DNA of 64,000 nt from Eledone cirrhosa (GCA_964016885.1 OZ024742.1:6508658-6572657); one strand, 5' to 3'. Shown: positions 1 through 13,549, counted from the stretch's first letter. Notes: generated from the letters alone by a model not told the origin. Numbers and translations: made by a program.

Positions 1-1310
1 CAGAGCAGTTTAGTGATCTATAACATAGTTCCTGACCCTAGAAGTTAGTGGGTTAACCAGAGCAGTTTAGTGATATATAACATGGTTTCTTACCCCAGTA
101 GGTAGAGGGTTAACCAGAGCTGTTTAGTGTTCTATAACATGGTTTCTTACCCTAGTAGGTAGAGGGTTAACCAGAGCATTTTAGTGATCTATAACATACT
201 TCCTTACCCTAGTAGTTAGAGGGTTACCCCGTGCAGTTTAGTGATCTATAACATAGTTTCCTACCCTAGTAGTTAGAGGGTAACCTGAGCAGTTCAGTGA
301 TCTATAACATAGTTTCTTAGTTTAGTAGTTAGAGGGTTAACCAGAGCAGTTTAGTGATCTATAACATATATCTTTACCCTAGTAGTTAGAGGGTTAACCA
401 GAGCAGTTTAATGATCTATAACATATTTCTTTACCCTAGTAGTTAGAGGGTTAACCAGAGCAGTTTAGTGATCTATAACATAGTTCCTTAACCTAGTAGT
501 TAGAGGGTTAACCAGAGCAGTTTAGTGATCTATAAAATAGTTCCTTAACCTAGTAGTTAGAGGGTTAACCAGAGCAGTTTAGTGATCTATAACATAGTTC
601 CTTACCCTAGTAATTAGAGGGTTAACCAGAGCAGTTTAATGATCTATAACATGGTTTCTTACCCTAGTAGGTAGAGGGTTAACCAGAGCTGTTTAGTGAT
701 CTATTACATGGTTTCTTACCCTAGTAGGTAGAGGGTTAAGCAGAGCATTTTAGTGATCTATAACATACTTCCTTACCCTAGTAGTTAGAGGGTTAACCAG
801 AGCTGTTTAGTGATGTATAACATATTTCTTTAACCTAGTAGTTAGAGGGTTAACCAGAGCAGTTTAATGATCTATAACATATTTGTTTACCCTAGTAGTT
901 AGAGGGTTAACCAGAGCAGTTTAGTGATCTATAACATAGTTCCTTAACATATTAGTTAGAGGGTTAACTAGAGCAGTTTAGTGATCTATAACATAGTTCC
1001 TTAACCTAGTAGTTAGAGGGTTAACCAGAGCAGTTTAGTGATCTATAACATAGTTCCTTACCCTAGTAATTAGAGGGTTAACCAGAGCAGTTTAATGATC
1101 TATAACATGGTTTCTTACCCTAGTAGGTAGAGGGTTAACCAGAGCATTTAATGATCTATAACATACTTCCTTACCCTAGTAGTTAGAGGGTTAACCAGAG
1201 CAGTTTAGTGATATATAACAATAGTTCCTTACCCTAGTAGTTAGAGGGTTAACCAGAGCAGCTTACTGATCTATAACATAGTTCCTTACCCTAATAGGTA
1301 GAGGGTTAAC

Positions 1311-1594
1311 CAGAGCAGTTTAGTGATCCACAACATAGTTCATTTTCCTAGTAGTTAGAGGTTAACCAGAGCAGTTTAGTGATCCACAACATAGTTCCTT
1401 ATCCTAGTAGTTAGAGGGTTAACCAGAAAAGTTTAGTGATACATGACATAGTTCCTTACCCTAGTAGTTAGAGGGTTCACCAGATCAGTTTAGTGATATA
1501 TGACGTAGTTCCTTATCCTAGTAGTTAGAGGGTTCACCAGAGCAGTTTAGTGATATATGACATAGTTCCTTACCCTAGTAGTTAGAGGGTTAAC
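1311..1594 (+). repeat. CCACA/ATATGAC five-monomer cassette, copy 1
   Basis: Two units with GATCCACAAC are followed by three with GATATATGAC. The first unit is one base short (GAGGTTAAC) and reads TTCATTTTCC. Unit 3 starts CAGAAAAG, unit 4 has GACGTAG and units 3-4 end in GTTCAC. It is preceded at 1196-1310 by an ACAATAG unit and a GCTTACTG unit, the same pair that precedes the copies at 6606 and 11901. Confidence 0.88.
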
Positions 1595-2629
1595 CACAGC
1601 AGTTTAGTGATCTATAACATAGTTTCTTACCCTAGTAGTTAGAGGGTTAACCAGAGCAGTTTAGTGATCTATAACATAGTACCTTACCCTAGAAGTTAGA
1701 GGGTTAACCAGAGCAGTTTAGTGATCTATAACATAGTTCCTTACCCTAGAAGTTAGAGGGTTAACCAGAGCAGTTTAGTGATCTATAACATAGTTCCTGA
1801 CCCTAGAAGTTAGTGGGTTAACCAGAGCAGTTTAGTGATATATAACATTGTTTCTTACCCTAGTAGTTAGAGGGTTAACCACAGCAGTTTAGTGATCTAT
1901 AACATAGTTTCTTACCCTAGTAGTTAGAGGGTTAACCAGAGCAGTTTAGTGATCTATAGCATAGTTTCTTAGCCTAGCAGTTAGAGGGTTAACCAGAGCA
2001 GTTTAGTGATCTATAACATAGTTCCTGACCCTAGAAGTTAGTGGGTTAACCAGAGCAGTTTAGTGATCTATAACATAGTTCCTTACCCTAGAAGTTAGAG
2101 GGTTAACCAGAGCAGTTTAGTGATCTATAACATAGTTCCTGACCCTACAAGTTAGTGGGTTAACCAGAGCAGTTTAGTGATATATAACATTGTTTCTTAC
2201 CCTAGTAGTTAGAGGGTTAACCACAGCAGTTTAGTGATCTATAACATAGTTCCTTACCCTAGAAGTTAGAGGGTTAACCAGAGCAGTTTAGTGATCTATA
2301 ACATAGTTCCTTACCCTAGAAGTTAGAGGGTTAACCAGAGCAGTTTAGTGATCTAAAACATAGTTCCTGACCCTAGAAGTTAGTGGGTTAACCAGAGCAG
2401 TTTAGTGATATATAACATAGTTTCTTAGACTTGAAGTTAGAGGGTTAACCAGAGCAGTTTAGTCATATATAACATAGTTCCCTACCCTAGTAGTTAGAGG
2501 GTTAACCAGAGCAGTTTAGTGATCTATAACATAGTTTCCTACCCTAGTAGTTAGAGGGTAACCTGAGCAGTTCAGTGATCTATAACATAGTTTCTTAGTT
2601 TAGTAGTTAGAGGGTTAACCAGAGCTGTT

Positions 2630-3355
2630 TAGTGATCTATAACATATTTGTTTACCCTAGTAGTTAGAGGGTTAACCAGAGCAGTTTAGTGATCTATAAC
2701 ATAGTTCCTTAACATATTAGTTAGAGGGTTAACTAGAGCAGTTTAGTGATCTATAACATAGTTCCTTAACCTAGTAGTTAGAGGGTTAACCAGAGCAGTT
2801 TAGTGATCTATAACATAGTTCCTTACCCTAGTAATTAGAGGGTTAACCAGAGCAGTTTAATGATCTATAACATGGTTTCTTACCCTAGTAGGTAGAGGGT
2901 TAAGCAGAGCATTTTAGTGATCTATAACATACTTCCTTACCCTAGTAGTTAGAGGGTTAACCAGAGCTGTTTAGTGATGTATAACATATTTCTTTAACCT
3001 AGTAGTTAGAGGGTTAACCAGAGCAGTTTAATGATCTATAACATATTTGTTTACCCTAGTAGTTAGAGGGTTAACCAGAGCAGTTTAGTGATCTATAACA
3101 TAGTTCCTTAACATATTAGTTAGAGGGTTAACTAGAGCAGTTTAGTGATCTATAACATAGTTCCTTAACCTAGTAGTTAGAGGGTTAACCAGAGCAGTTT
3201 AGTGATCTATAACATAGTTCCTTACCCTAGTAATTAGAGGGTTAACCAGAGCAGTTTAATGATCTATAACATGGTTTCTTACCCTAGTAGGTAGAGGGTT
3301 AACCAGAGCATTTAATGATCTATAACATACTTCCTTACCCTAGTAGTTAGAGGGT
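2630..3355 (+). repeat. Short-range duplication, 399 bp (7 monomers)
   Basis: The rare string AACATATTAG occurs at 2711 and 3110, exactly seven units apart, within matching surroundings (about 2630-2957 against 3029-3355). The two copies differ near their ends (AAGCAGAGCATTTTAG against AACCAGAGCATTTAATG). Related blocks hold the same string at 946 and 4646. The 946 copy aligns with the 3110 copy at 2,164 bp, so this is one local step within a longer duplication history. Confidence 0.75.
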
Positions 3356-5692
3356 TACCCCGTGCAGTTTAGTGATCTATAACATAGTTTCTTACCCTAG
3401 TAGTTAGAGGGTTAAGCAGAGCAGTTTAGTGATATGTAACATAGTTTCTTAGACTTGTAGTTAGAGGGTTAACCAGAGCAGTTTAGTCATATATAACATA
3501 GTTCCTTACCCTAGTAGTTAGAGGGTTAACCAGAGCAGTTTAGTGATTTATAACATGGTTTCTTACCTAGGAGTTAGAGGGTTAACCAGAGCAGTTTAGT
3601 GATCTATAACATAGTTCCTTTCCCTATAAGTTAGAGGGTTAATCAAAGCAGTTCATTGATTTATAACATGGTTTCTTACCCTAGTAGTTAGAGGGTTAAG
3701 CAGAGCAGTTTAGTGATATATAACATAGTTCCTTATCCTAGTAGTTAGAGGGTTAAGCAGAGCAGTTTAGTGATATATAACATAGTTCCTTACCCTAGTA
3801 GTTAGAGGGTTAACCAGTACAGTTTAGTGATCTATAACATAGTTTCTTAGCCTAGTAGTTAGTGGTTAACCACAGCAGTTTAGTGATCTATAACATAGTT
3901 CCCGACCCTAGAAGTTAGTGGGTTAACCAGAGCAGTTTAGTGATCTATAACATTGTTTCTTACCCTAGTAGTTAGAGGGTTAACCACCGCAGTTTAGTGA
4001 TCTATAACATAGTTTCTTACCCTAGTAGTTAGAGGGTTAACCAGAGCAGTTTAGTGATATATAACATAGTCTCTTACCCTAGTAGATAGAGGGTTAACCA
4101 GAGCAGTTTAGTGATCTATAACATAGTTCCTGACCCTAGAAGTTAATGGGTTAACCAGAGCAGTTTAGTGATATATAACATGGTTTCTTACCCTAGTAGG
4201 TAGAGGGTTAACCAGAGCTGTTTAGTGATCTATAACATGGTTTCTTACCCTAGTAGGTAGAGGGTTAACCAGAGCATTTTAGTGATCTATAACATACTTC
4301 CTTACCCTAGTAGTTAGAGGGTTACCCCGTGCAGTTCAGTGATCTATAACATAGTTTCTTACCCTAGTAGTTAGAGGGTTAACCTGAGCAGTTCAGTGAT
4401 CTATAACATAGTTTCTTACCCTAGTAGTTAGAGGGTTAACCAGAGCAGTTTAGTGATCTATAACATATATCTTTACCCTAGTAGTTAGAGGGTTAACCAG
4501 AGCAGTTTAGTGATGTATAACATATTTCTTTAACCTAGTAGTTAGAGGGTTAACCAGAGCAGTTTAATGATCTATAACATAGTTCTTTACCCTAGTAGTT
4601 AGAGGGTTAACCAGAGCAGTTTAGTGATCTATAACATAGTTCCTTAACATATTAGTTAGAGGGTTAACTAGAGCAGTTTAGTGATCTATAACATAGTTCC
4701 TTAACCTAGTAGTTAGAGGGTTAACCAGAGCAGTTTAGTGATCTATAACATACTTCCTTACCCTAGTAATTAGAGGGTTAACCAGAGCAGTTTAATGATC
4801 TATAACATGGTTTCTTACCCTAGTAGGTAGAGGGTTAACCAGAGCTGTTTAGTGATCTATAACATGGTTTCTTACCCTAGTAGGTAGAGGGTTAACCAGA
4901 GCATTTTAGTGATCTATAACATACTTCCTTACCCTAGTAGTTAGAGGGTACCCCGTGCAGTTTAGTGATCTATAACATAGTTTCTTACCCTAGTAGTTAG
5001 AGGTTTAAGCAGAGCAGTTTAGTGATATGTAACATAGTTTCTTAGACTTGTAGTTAGAGGGTTAACCAGAGCAGTTTAGTCATATATAACATAGTTCCTT
5101 ACCCTAGTAGTTAGAGGGTTAACCAGAGCAGTTTAGTGATATATAACATAGTTCCTTACCCTAGAAGTTAGAGGGTTAACCAGAGCAGTCTAGTGATCTA
5201 TAACAAAGTTTCTTAGCCTAGTAGTTCGAGGGTTAACCAGAGCAGTTTAGTGATCTATAACATGGTTTCTTACCCTAGTAGTTAGAGGGTTAACCAGAGC
5301 AGTTTAGTGATGTATAACATAGTTCCTTAGCCTAGTAGTTAGAGGGTTAATCAAAGCAGTTTAGTGATTTATAACATGGTTTCTTACCTAGGAGTTAGAG
5401 GGTTAACCAGAGCATTTTAGTGATCTATAACATAGTTCCTTTCCCTATTAGTTAGAGGGTTAATCAAAGCAGTTCAGTGATTTATAACATGGTTTCTTAC
5501 CCTAGTAGTTAGAGGGTTAAGCAGAGCAGTTTAGTGATATATAACATAGTTCCTTACCCTAGTAGTTAGAGGGTTAAGCAGAGCAGTTTAGTGATATATA
5601 ACATAGTTCCTTACCCTAGTAGTTAGAGGGTTAACCAGTACAGTTTAGTGATCTATAACATAGTTTTTTAGCCTAGTAGTTAGAGGTTTAAC

Positions 5693-5977
5693 CAGAGCAG
5701 TTTAGTGATCCACAACATAGTTCCTTTACCTAGTAGTTACAGGGTTAACCAGAGCAGTTTAGTGATCCACAACATAGTTCCTTATCCTAGTAGTTAGAGG
5801 GTTAACCAGAACAGTTTAGTGATATATGACATAGTTCCTTACTCTAGTAGTTAGAGGGTTCACCAGAGCAGTTTAGTGATATATGACGTAGTTCCTTACC
5901 CTAGTAGTTAGAGGGTTCACCAGAGCAGTTTAGTGATATATGACATAGTTCCTTACCCTAGTAGTTAGAGGGTTAAC
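5693..5977 (+). repeat. CCACA/ATATGAC cassette, copy 2
   Basis: The order of units is as in copy 1, but the first unit reads TTCCTTTACC and unit 3 starts CAGAACAG. Unlike copies 1, 3 and 4, it is preceded by a GTACAG unit with TTTTTTAGCC rather than the ACAATAG/GCTTACTG pair. This marks the outer left edge of the 913-bp tandem duplication. Confidence 0.88.
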
Positions 5978-6605
5978 CAAAGCATTTTAGTGATATATAA
6001 CATATTTTCTTACCCTAGTAGATAGAGGGTTAAGCAGACCTTTTTAGTGATCTATAACATAGTTTCTTACCCTAGTAGTTAGAGGGTTAACCAGAGCAGT
6101 TTAGTGATCTATAACATAGTTCCTTACCCTAGTAGTTAGAGGGTTAACTAGAGCAGTTTAGTGATGTATAACATTGTTCCTTAGCCTAGTAGTTAGAGGG
6201 TTAATCAAAGCAGTTTAGTGATTTATAACATGGTTTCTTACCCTAGGAGTTAGAGGGTTAACCAGAGCAGTTTAGTGATCTATAACATAGTTCCTTACCC
6301 TAGTAGTTAGAGGGTTAATCAAAGCATTTCAGTGATTTATAACATGGTTTCTTACCCTAGGAGTTAGAGGGTTAACCAGAGCAGTTTAGTGATCTATAAC
6401 ATAGTTCCTTACCCTAGTAGTTAGATGGGTAACCAGAGCAGTTTAGTGATCTATAACATAGTTTCTTACCCTAGTAGTTAGAGGGTTAACCAGAGCAGTT
6501 TAGTGATATATAACAATAGTCCCTTACCCTAGTAGTTAGAGGGTTAACCAGAGCAGCTTACTGATCTATAACATAGTTCCTTACCCTAGTAGTTAGAGGT
6601 TTAAC
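5693..6605 (+). repeat. 913-bp tandem duplication, left copy
   Basis: Sixteen units with a net extra base. Markers repeat exactly 913 bp apart: GATCCACA (5707/6620), AGACCTTTTTAG (6036/6949) and TTAGATGGG (6421/7334). Sequence of the two copies is almost the same by eye. Confidence 0.88.
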
Positions 6606-6890
6606 CAGAGCAGTTTAGTGATCCACAACATAGTTCCTTTACCTAGTAGTTAGAGGGTTAACCAGAGCAGTTTAGTGATCCACAACATAGTTCCTTATCC
6701 TAGTAGTTAGAGGGTTAACCAGAACAGTTTAGTGATATATGACATAGTTCCTTACTCTAGTAGTTAGAGGGTTCACCAGAGCAGTTTAGTGATATATGAC
6801 GTAGTTCCTTACCCTAGTAGTTAGAGGGTTCACCAGAGCAGTTTAGTGATATATGACATAGTTCCTTACCCTAGTAGTTAGAGGGTTAAC
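6606..6890 (+). repeat. CCACA/ATATGAC cassette, copy 3
   Basis: Essentially identical to copy 2, at an offset of 913 bp, and preceded by the ACAATAG and GCTTACTG units. It starts the second unit of the 913-bp tandem duplication. Confidence 0.88.
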
Positions 6891-7518
6891 CACAGCATTT
6901 TAGTGATATATAACATATTTTCTTACCCTAGTAGATAGAGGGTTAAGCAGACCTTTTTAGTGATCTATAACATAGTTTCTTACCCTAGTAGTTAGAGGGT
7001 TAACCAGAGCAGTTTAGTGATCTATAACATAGTTCCTTACCCTAGTAGTTAGAGGGTTAACTAGAGCAGTTTAGTGATGTATAACATTGTTCCTTAGCCT
7101 AGTAGTTAGAGGGTTAATCAAAGCAGTTTAGTGATTTATAACATGGTTTCTTACCCTAGGAGTTAGAGGGTTAACCAGAGCAGTTTAGTGATCTATAACA
7201 TAGTTCCTTACCCTAGTAGTTAGAGGGTTAATCAAAGCATTTCAGTGATTTATAACATGGTTTCTTACCCTAGGAGTTAGAGGGTTAACCAGAGCAGTTT
7301 AGTGATCTATAACATAGTTCCTTACCCTAGTAGTTAGATGGGTAACCAGAGCAGTTTAGTGATCTATAACATAGTTTCTTACCCTAGTAGTTAGAGGGTT
7401 AACCAGAGCAGTTTAGTGATATATAACAATAGTCCCTTACCCTAGTAGTTAGAGGGTTAACCAGAGCAGCTTACTGATCTATAACATAGTTCCTTACCCT
7501 AGAAGTTAGTGGGTTAAC
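6606..7518 (+). repeat. 913-bp tandem duplication, right copy
   Basis: Directly abuts the left copy. Only the last half unit differs, switching to CCCTAGAAGTTAGTGGG (about 7497-7513), a type belonging to the next stretch. The exchange point therefore lies within that monomer. Confidence 0.86.
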
Positions 7519-8886
7519 CAGAGCAGTTTAGTGATATATAACATTGTTTCTTACCCTAGTAGTTAGAGGGTTAACCACAGCAGTTTAGTGATCTATAACA
7601 TAGTTTCTTACCCTAGTAGTTAGAGGGTTAACCAGAGCAGTTTAGTGATCTATAACATAGTTTCTTAGCCTAGCAGTTAGAGGGTTAACCAGAGCAGTTT
7701 AGTGATCTATAACATAGTTCCTGACCCTAGAAGTTAGTGGGTTAACCAGAGCAGTTTAGTGATCTATAACATAGTTCCTTACCCTAGAAGTTAGAGGGTT
7801 AACCAGAGCAGTTTAGTGATCTATAACATAGTTCCTTACCCTAGTAGTTAGAGGGTTAACCAGAGCAGTTTAGTGATCTATAACATAGTTCCTGACCCTA
7901 GAAGTTAGTGGGTTAACCAGAGCAGTTTAGTGATATATAACATTGTTTCTTACCCTAGTAGTTAGAGGGTTAACCACAGCACTTTAGTGATCTATAACAT
8001 AGTTGCTTACCCTAGTAGTTAGAGGGTTAACCAGAGCAGTTTAGTGATCTATAACATAGTTTCTTAGCCTAGTAGTTAGAGGGTTAACCAGAGCAGTTTA
8101 GTGATCTATAACATATATCTTTACCATAGTAGTTACAGGGTTAACCAGAGCAGTTTAGTGATCTATAACATTGTTTCTTACCCTAGTAGTTAGAGGGTTA
8201 ACCAGAGCAGTTTAGTGATCTATAACATAGTTTCTTAGCCTAGTAGTTAGAGGGTTACCTAGAGCAGTTTAGTGATCTATAACATAGTTACTTAACCTAG
8301 TAGTTAGAGGGTTAACCAGAGCAGTTTAGTGATCTATAACATATATCTTTACCCTAGTAGTTAGAGGGTAAACCAGAGCAGTTTAGTGATCTATAACATA
8401 TTTCTTTCCCCTAGTAGTTAGAGGGTTAACCAGAGCAGTTTAGTGATCTATAACATAGTTCCTTACCCTAGTAATTAGAGGGTTAACCAGAGCAGTTTAG
8501 TGATCTATAACATGGTTTCTTACCCTAGTATTTCAAGGGTTAACCAGAGCAGTTTAGTGATCTATAACATAGTTTGTTAGACTAGTAGTTAGAGGGTTAA
8601 CCAGAGCAGTTTAGTGATCTATAACATAGTTTCTTACCCTAGTAGTTAGAGGGTTAACCAGAGCAGTTTAGTGATATATAACATAGTTTCTTAATCTAGT
8701 ATTTTGAGGCTTAACCAGAGCAGTTTCGTGATATATAACATAGTTTCTTACCCTAGTAGTTAGAGGGTAAACCAGAGCAGTTTAGTGATATATAACATAG
8801 TCCCTTACCCTAGTAGTTAGAGGGTTAACCAGAGCAGTTTAGTGATCTATAACATAGTTTGTTAGACTAGTAGCTAGAGTGTTAAC
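7519..8886 (+). repeat. Satellite stretch linking the left domain to the subfamily G/F region
   Basis: The first part (to about 8.1 kb) is rich in TTCCTGACCC/AAGTTAG units like those near 1.8-2.4 kb. The middle (8.1-8.45 kb) has TATATCTTTACCATAG and TTTCTTTCCCCTAG units that reappear at 12.66-13.02 and 14.77-15.12 kb. At the end, the first TTTCAAG unit (8488-8544) and the first TTTGTTAGAC unit (from 8545) appear. Nothing other than satellite is present. Confidence 0.8.
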
Positions 8887-10250
8887 CAGAGCAGTTTAGT
8901 GATCTATAACTTAGTTTTTACCCTAGTAGCTAGAGGGTTAACCAGAGCAGTTTAGTGATCTATAACATATTTCTTTCCCCTAGTAGTTAGAGGGTTAACC
9001 AGAGCAGTTTAGTGATCTATAACATAGTTCCTTACCCTAGTAATTAGAGGGTTAACCAGAGCAGTTTAGTGATCTATAACATGCTTTCTAACCCTAGTAT
9101 TTCAAGGGTTAACCAGAGCATTTTAGTGATCTATAACATAGTTTGTTAGACTAGTAGTTAGAGGGTTAATCAGAGCAGTTTAGTGATCTATAACATAGTT
9201 TCTTACCCTAGTAGTTAGAGGGTTAACCAGAGCAGTTTAGTGATATATAACATAGTTTCTTACCCTAGTATTTCGAGGGTTAACCATAGCAGTTTAGTGA
9301 TGTATAACATAGTTCCTTACCCTAGTAATTAGAGGGTTAACCAGAGCAGTTTAGTGATCTATAACATGGTTTCTTACCCTAGTAGGTAGAGGGTTTACCA
9401 GAGCAGTTTAGTGATCTATAACATAGTTCCTTACACTAGTAGTTAGAGGGTTACCCCGTGCAGTTTAGTGATATATAACATAGTTCCTTACCCTAGTAGT
9501 TAGAGGGTTAAGCAGAGCAGTTTAGTGATATATAACATAGTTCCTTACCCTAGTAGTTAGAGGGTTAAGCAGAGCAGTTTAGTGATATATAACATAGTTC
9601 CTTACCCTAGTAGTTAGAGGGTTAACCAGAGCAGTTTAGTGATATATAACATAGTCCCTTACACTAGTAGTTAGAAGGTTAACCAGAGCAGTTTAGTGAT
9701 CTATAACATAGTTTCTTACCCTAGTAGTTAGAGGGTTAACCAGAGCAGTTTAGTGATCTATAACATAGTTTGTTAGGCTAGTAGCTAGAGGGTTAAGCAG
9801 AGCAGTTTAGTGATCTATAACATAGTCTCTTACTAGTAGTTAGAGGGTTAACCAGAGCAGTTTAGTGAGCTATAACATGGTTTCTTACCCTAGTATTTCG
9901 AGGGTTAACCAGAGCAGTTAAGTGAGCTATAACATAGTTTGTTAGACTAGTAGCTAGAGGGTTAACCAGAGCAGTTTAGTGATCTATAACATAGTCTCTT
10001 ACCCTAGTAGATAGAGGGTAACCAGAGCAGTTTAGTGATCTATAACATAGTTCCTTACCCTAGTAGTTAGAGGGTTAATCAAAGCAGTTCAGTGATTTAT
10101 AACATGGTTTCTTACCCTAGGAGTTAGAGGGTTAACCAGAGCAGTTTAGTGATCTATAACATAGTTCCTTACCCTAGTAGTTAGAGGGTTAACCAGAGCA
10201 GTTTAGTGATCTATAACATAGTTTCTTACCCTAGTAGTTAGAGGGTTAAC
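8887..10250 (+). repeat. About 1.4-kb tandem duplication, left copy
   Basis: Begins with a 56-bp unit containing AACTTAGTTTTTACCC and ends before a CACAGCAG unit. Shared markers with the right copy are the AACTTAG unit (8910/10274), the GTATA (GTAGA in the second copy) unit (9301/10722) and a shortened CTCTTACTAG unit (9831/11366). The distances grow from 1,364 to 1,421 to 1,535 bp, so the copies differ by insertion of three whole units. Confidence 0.8.
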
Positions 10251-11785
10251 CACAGCAGTTTAGTGATCTATAACTTAGTTTTTACCCTAGTAGCTAGAGG
10301 GTTAACCAGAGCAGTTTAGTGATCTATAACATATTTCTTTCCCCTAGTAGTTAGAGGGTTAACCAGAGCAGTTTAGTGATCTATAACATAGTTCCTTACC
10401 CTAGTAATTAGAGGGTTAACCAGAGCAGTTTAGTGATCTATAACATGGTTTCTTACCCTAGTATTTCAAGGGTTAACCAGAGCAGTTTAGTGATCTATAA
10501 CATAGTTTGTTAAACTAGTAGTTAGAGGGTTAATCAGAGCAGTTTAGTGATCTATAACATAGTTTCTTACCCTAGTAGTTAGAGGGTTAACCAGAGCAGT
10601 TTAGTGATATATAACATAGTTTCTTACCCTAGTATTTCGAGGGTTAACCAGAGCAGTTTAGTGATATATAACATAGTTCCTTACCCTAGTAGTTAGAGGG
10701 TTAACCAGAGCAGTTTAGTGATGTAGAACATAGTTCCTTACCCTAGTAATTAGAGGGTTAACCAGAGCAGTTTAGTGATCTATAACATGGTTTCTTACCC
10801 TAGTAGGTAGAGGGTTTACCAGAGCACTTTAGTGATCTATAACATAGTTCCTTACCCTAGTAGTTAGAGGGTTACCCCGTGCAGTTTAGTGATATATAAA
10901 ATAGTTCCTTACCCTAGTAGTTAGAGGGTTAAGCAGAGCAGTTTAGTGATATATAACATAGTTCCTTACCCTAGTAGTTAGAAGGTTAAGCAGAGCAGTT
11001 TAGTGATATATAACATAGTTCCTTACCCTAGTAGTTAGAGGGTTAACCAGTACAGTTTAGTGATCTATAACATAGTTTCTTAGACTAGTAGTTAGAGGGT
11101 TAACCAGAGCAGTTTAGTAATATATAACATAGTTCCTTACCCTAGTAGTTAGAGGGTTAACCAGAGCAGTTTAGTGATATATAACATAGTCCCTTACCCT
11201 AGTAGTTAGAGGGTTAACCAGAGCAGTTTAGTGATCTATAACATAGTTTCTTACCCTAGTAGTTAGAGGGTTAACCAGAGCAGTTTAGTGATCTATAACA
11301 TAGTTTGTTAGGCTAGTAGCTAGAGGGTTAAGCAGAGCAGTTTAGTGATCTATAACATAGTCTCTTACTAGTAGTTAGAGGGTTAACCAGAGCAGTTTAG
11401 TGAGCTATAACATGGTTACTTACCCTAGTATTTCGAGGGTTAACCAGAGCAGTTTAGTGAGCTATAACATAGTTTGTTAGACTAGTAGCTAGAGGGTTAA
11501 CCAGAGCAGTTTAGTTATCTATAACATAGTCTCTTACCCTAGTAGATAGAGGGTAACCAGAGCAGTTTAGTGATCTATAACATAGTTCCTTACCCTAGTA
11601 GTTAGAGGGTTAATCAAAGCAGTTCAGTGATTTATAACATGGTTTCTTACCCTAGGAGTTAGAGGGTTAACCAGAGCAGTTTAGTGATCTATAACATAGT
11701 TCCTTACCCTAGTAGTTAGAGGGTTAACCAGAGCAGTTTAGTGATCTATAACATAGTTTCTTACCCTAGTAGTTAGAGGTTTAAC
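10251..11785 (+). repeat. About 1.4-kb tandem duplication, right copy (three units longer)
   Basis: Has the same order as the left copy plus three units gained or retained, one of them between AACTTAG and the GTATA marker. The stretch near 11.03-11.13 kb includes a GTACAG/TTTCTTAGAC unit missing from the left copy. It ends at a CACAGCAG unit, as the left copy does. Confidence 0.78.
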
Positions 11786-11900
11786 CACAGCAGTTTAGTG
11801 ATATATAACAATAGTCCCTTACCCTAGTAGTTAGAGGGTTAACCAGAGCAGCTTACTGATCTATAACATAGTTCCTTACCCTAGTAGTTAGAGGGTTAAC

Positions 11901-12184
11901 CAGAGCAGTTTAGTGATCCACAACATAGTTCATTTTCCTAGTAGTTAGAGGCTAACCAGAGCAGTTAAGTGATCCACAACATAGTTCCTTATCCTAGTAG
12001 TTAGAGGGTTAACCAGAAAAGTTTAGTGATATATGACATAGTTCCTTACCCTAGTAGTCAGAGGGTTCACCAGATCAGTTTAGTGATATATGACGTAGTT
12101 CCTTACCCTAGTAGTTAGAGGGTTCACCAGAGCAGTTTAGTGATATATGACATAGTTCCTTACCCTAGTAGTTAGAGGTTTAAG
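11901..12184 (+). repeat. CCACA/ATATGAC cassette, copy 4
   Basis: Resembles copy 1 (TTCATTTTCC, CAGAAAAG, CAGATCAG), more than 10 kb away, rather than the nearer copies 2 and 3. The first unit is 56 bp. Flanking ACAATAG and GCTTACTG units at 11786-11900 are also shared with copy 1, so at least seven units have been moved or copied together. Confidence 0.88.
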
Positions 12185-13152
12185 CAGAGCAGTTTTATGA
12201 TCTATAACATAGTTTCTTACCCTAGTAGTTAGAGGGTTAACCAGAGCAGTTTAGTGATCTATAACATAGTTCCTTACCCTAGAAGTTAGAGGGTTAACCA
12301 GAGCAGTTTAGTGATCTATAACATAGTTCCTTACCCTAGAAGTTAGAGGGTTAACCAGAGCAGTTTAGTGATCTATAACATAGTTCCTTACCCTAGAAGT
12401 TAGAGGGTTAACCAGAGCAGTTTAGTGATCTATAACATAGTTCCTGACCCTAGAAGTTAGTGGGTTAACCAGAGCAGTTTACTGATATATAACATTGTTT
12501 CTTACCCTAGTAGTTAGAGGGTTAACCACATCAGTTTAGTGATCTATAACATAGTTTCTTACCCTAGTAGTTAGAGGGTTAACCAGAGCAGTTTAGTGAT
12601 CTATAACATAGTTTCTTAGCCTAGTAGTTAGAGGGTTAACCAGAGCAGTTTAGTGATCTATAACATATATCTTTACCATAGTAGTTACAGGGTTAACCAG
12701 AGCAGTTTAGTGATCTATAACATTGTTTCTTACCCTAGTAGTTAGAGGGTTAACCAGAGCAGTTTAGTGATCTATAACATAGTTTCTTAGCCTAGTAGTT
12801 AGAGGGTTACCTAGAGCAGTTTAGTGATCTATAACATAGTTACTTAACCTAGTAGTTAGAGGGTTAACCAGAGCAGTTTAGTGATCTATAACATATATCT
12901 TTACCCTAGTACTTAGAGGGTTAACCAGAGCAGTTTAGTGATGTATAACATATATCTTTACCCTAGTAGTTAGAGGGTAAACCAGAGCAGTTTAGTGATC
13001 TATAACATATTTCTTTCCCCTAGTAGTTAGAGGGTTAACCAGAGCAGTTTAGTGATCTATAACATAGTTTCTTAGCCTAGTAGTTAGAGGGTTATCCAGA
13101 GCAGTTTAGTGATTTATAACTTAGTTTTTACCCTAGTAGCTAGAGGGTTAAC

Positions 13153-13207
13153 CAGAGCAGTTTAGTGATCTATAACAGTTTCTTACCCTAGTAGTTAGAG
13201 GGTTAAC
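13153..13207 (+). repeat. 55-bp short monomer
   Basis: ACATAGTTTC is reduced to ACAGTTTC, a 2-bp deletion. The same short unit recurs at 15373-15427 (2,220 bp on) and 17137-17191 (1,764 bp on), each time soon after a unit with GTAGCTAG. Inheritance of one private deletion in three places supports duplication by copying of long blocks. Confidence 0.85.
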
Positions 13208-13549
13208 CAGAGCAGTTTAATGATCTATAACATGGTTTCGTACCCTAGTATTTCGAGGGTTAACCAGAGCAGTTTAGTGATCTATAACATAGTTTGTTAG
13301 ACTAGTAGCTGGAGGGTTAACCAGAGCAGTTTAGTGATCTATAACGTAGTTTCTTACCCAAGTAGTTAGAGGGTTAACCAGAGCAGTTTAGTGATATATA
13401 ACATAGTTCCTTACCCTAGTAGTTAGAGGGTTAACCAGAGCGGTTTAGTGATCTATAACATAGTTTGTTAGACTAGTAGTTAGAGGGTTAACCAGAGCAG
13501 TTTAGTGATGTATAACATAGTTCCTTACCCTAGTAATTAGAGGGTTAAC

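Larger units (their letters stand above)
1..8487 (+). repeat. Left domain: heterogeneous, without subfamily G
   Basis: This stretch contains the 57-bp unit in many private variants and lacks TTTGTTAGAC and TATTTCGAG units. Typical forms are TTCCTGACCC with AGAAGTTAGTGGG, AACATACTTCC, ATATTTCTTTA, TTAACATATTAG, and units missing one base. Duplicated pieces are present (for example about 610-1195 matches about 2774-3355 at an offset of 2,164 bp), but copies differ more than in the right half. The AAGTTAGTGGG type persists to about 15 kb and then disappears. Greater divergence suggests an older or less recently homogenised part, perhaps nearer an array edge; that is inference. Confidence 0.8.
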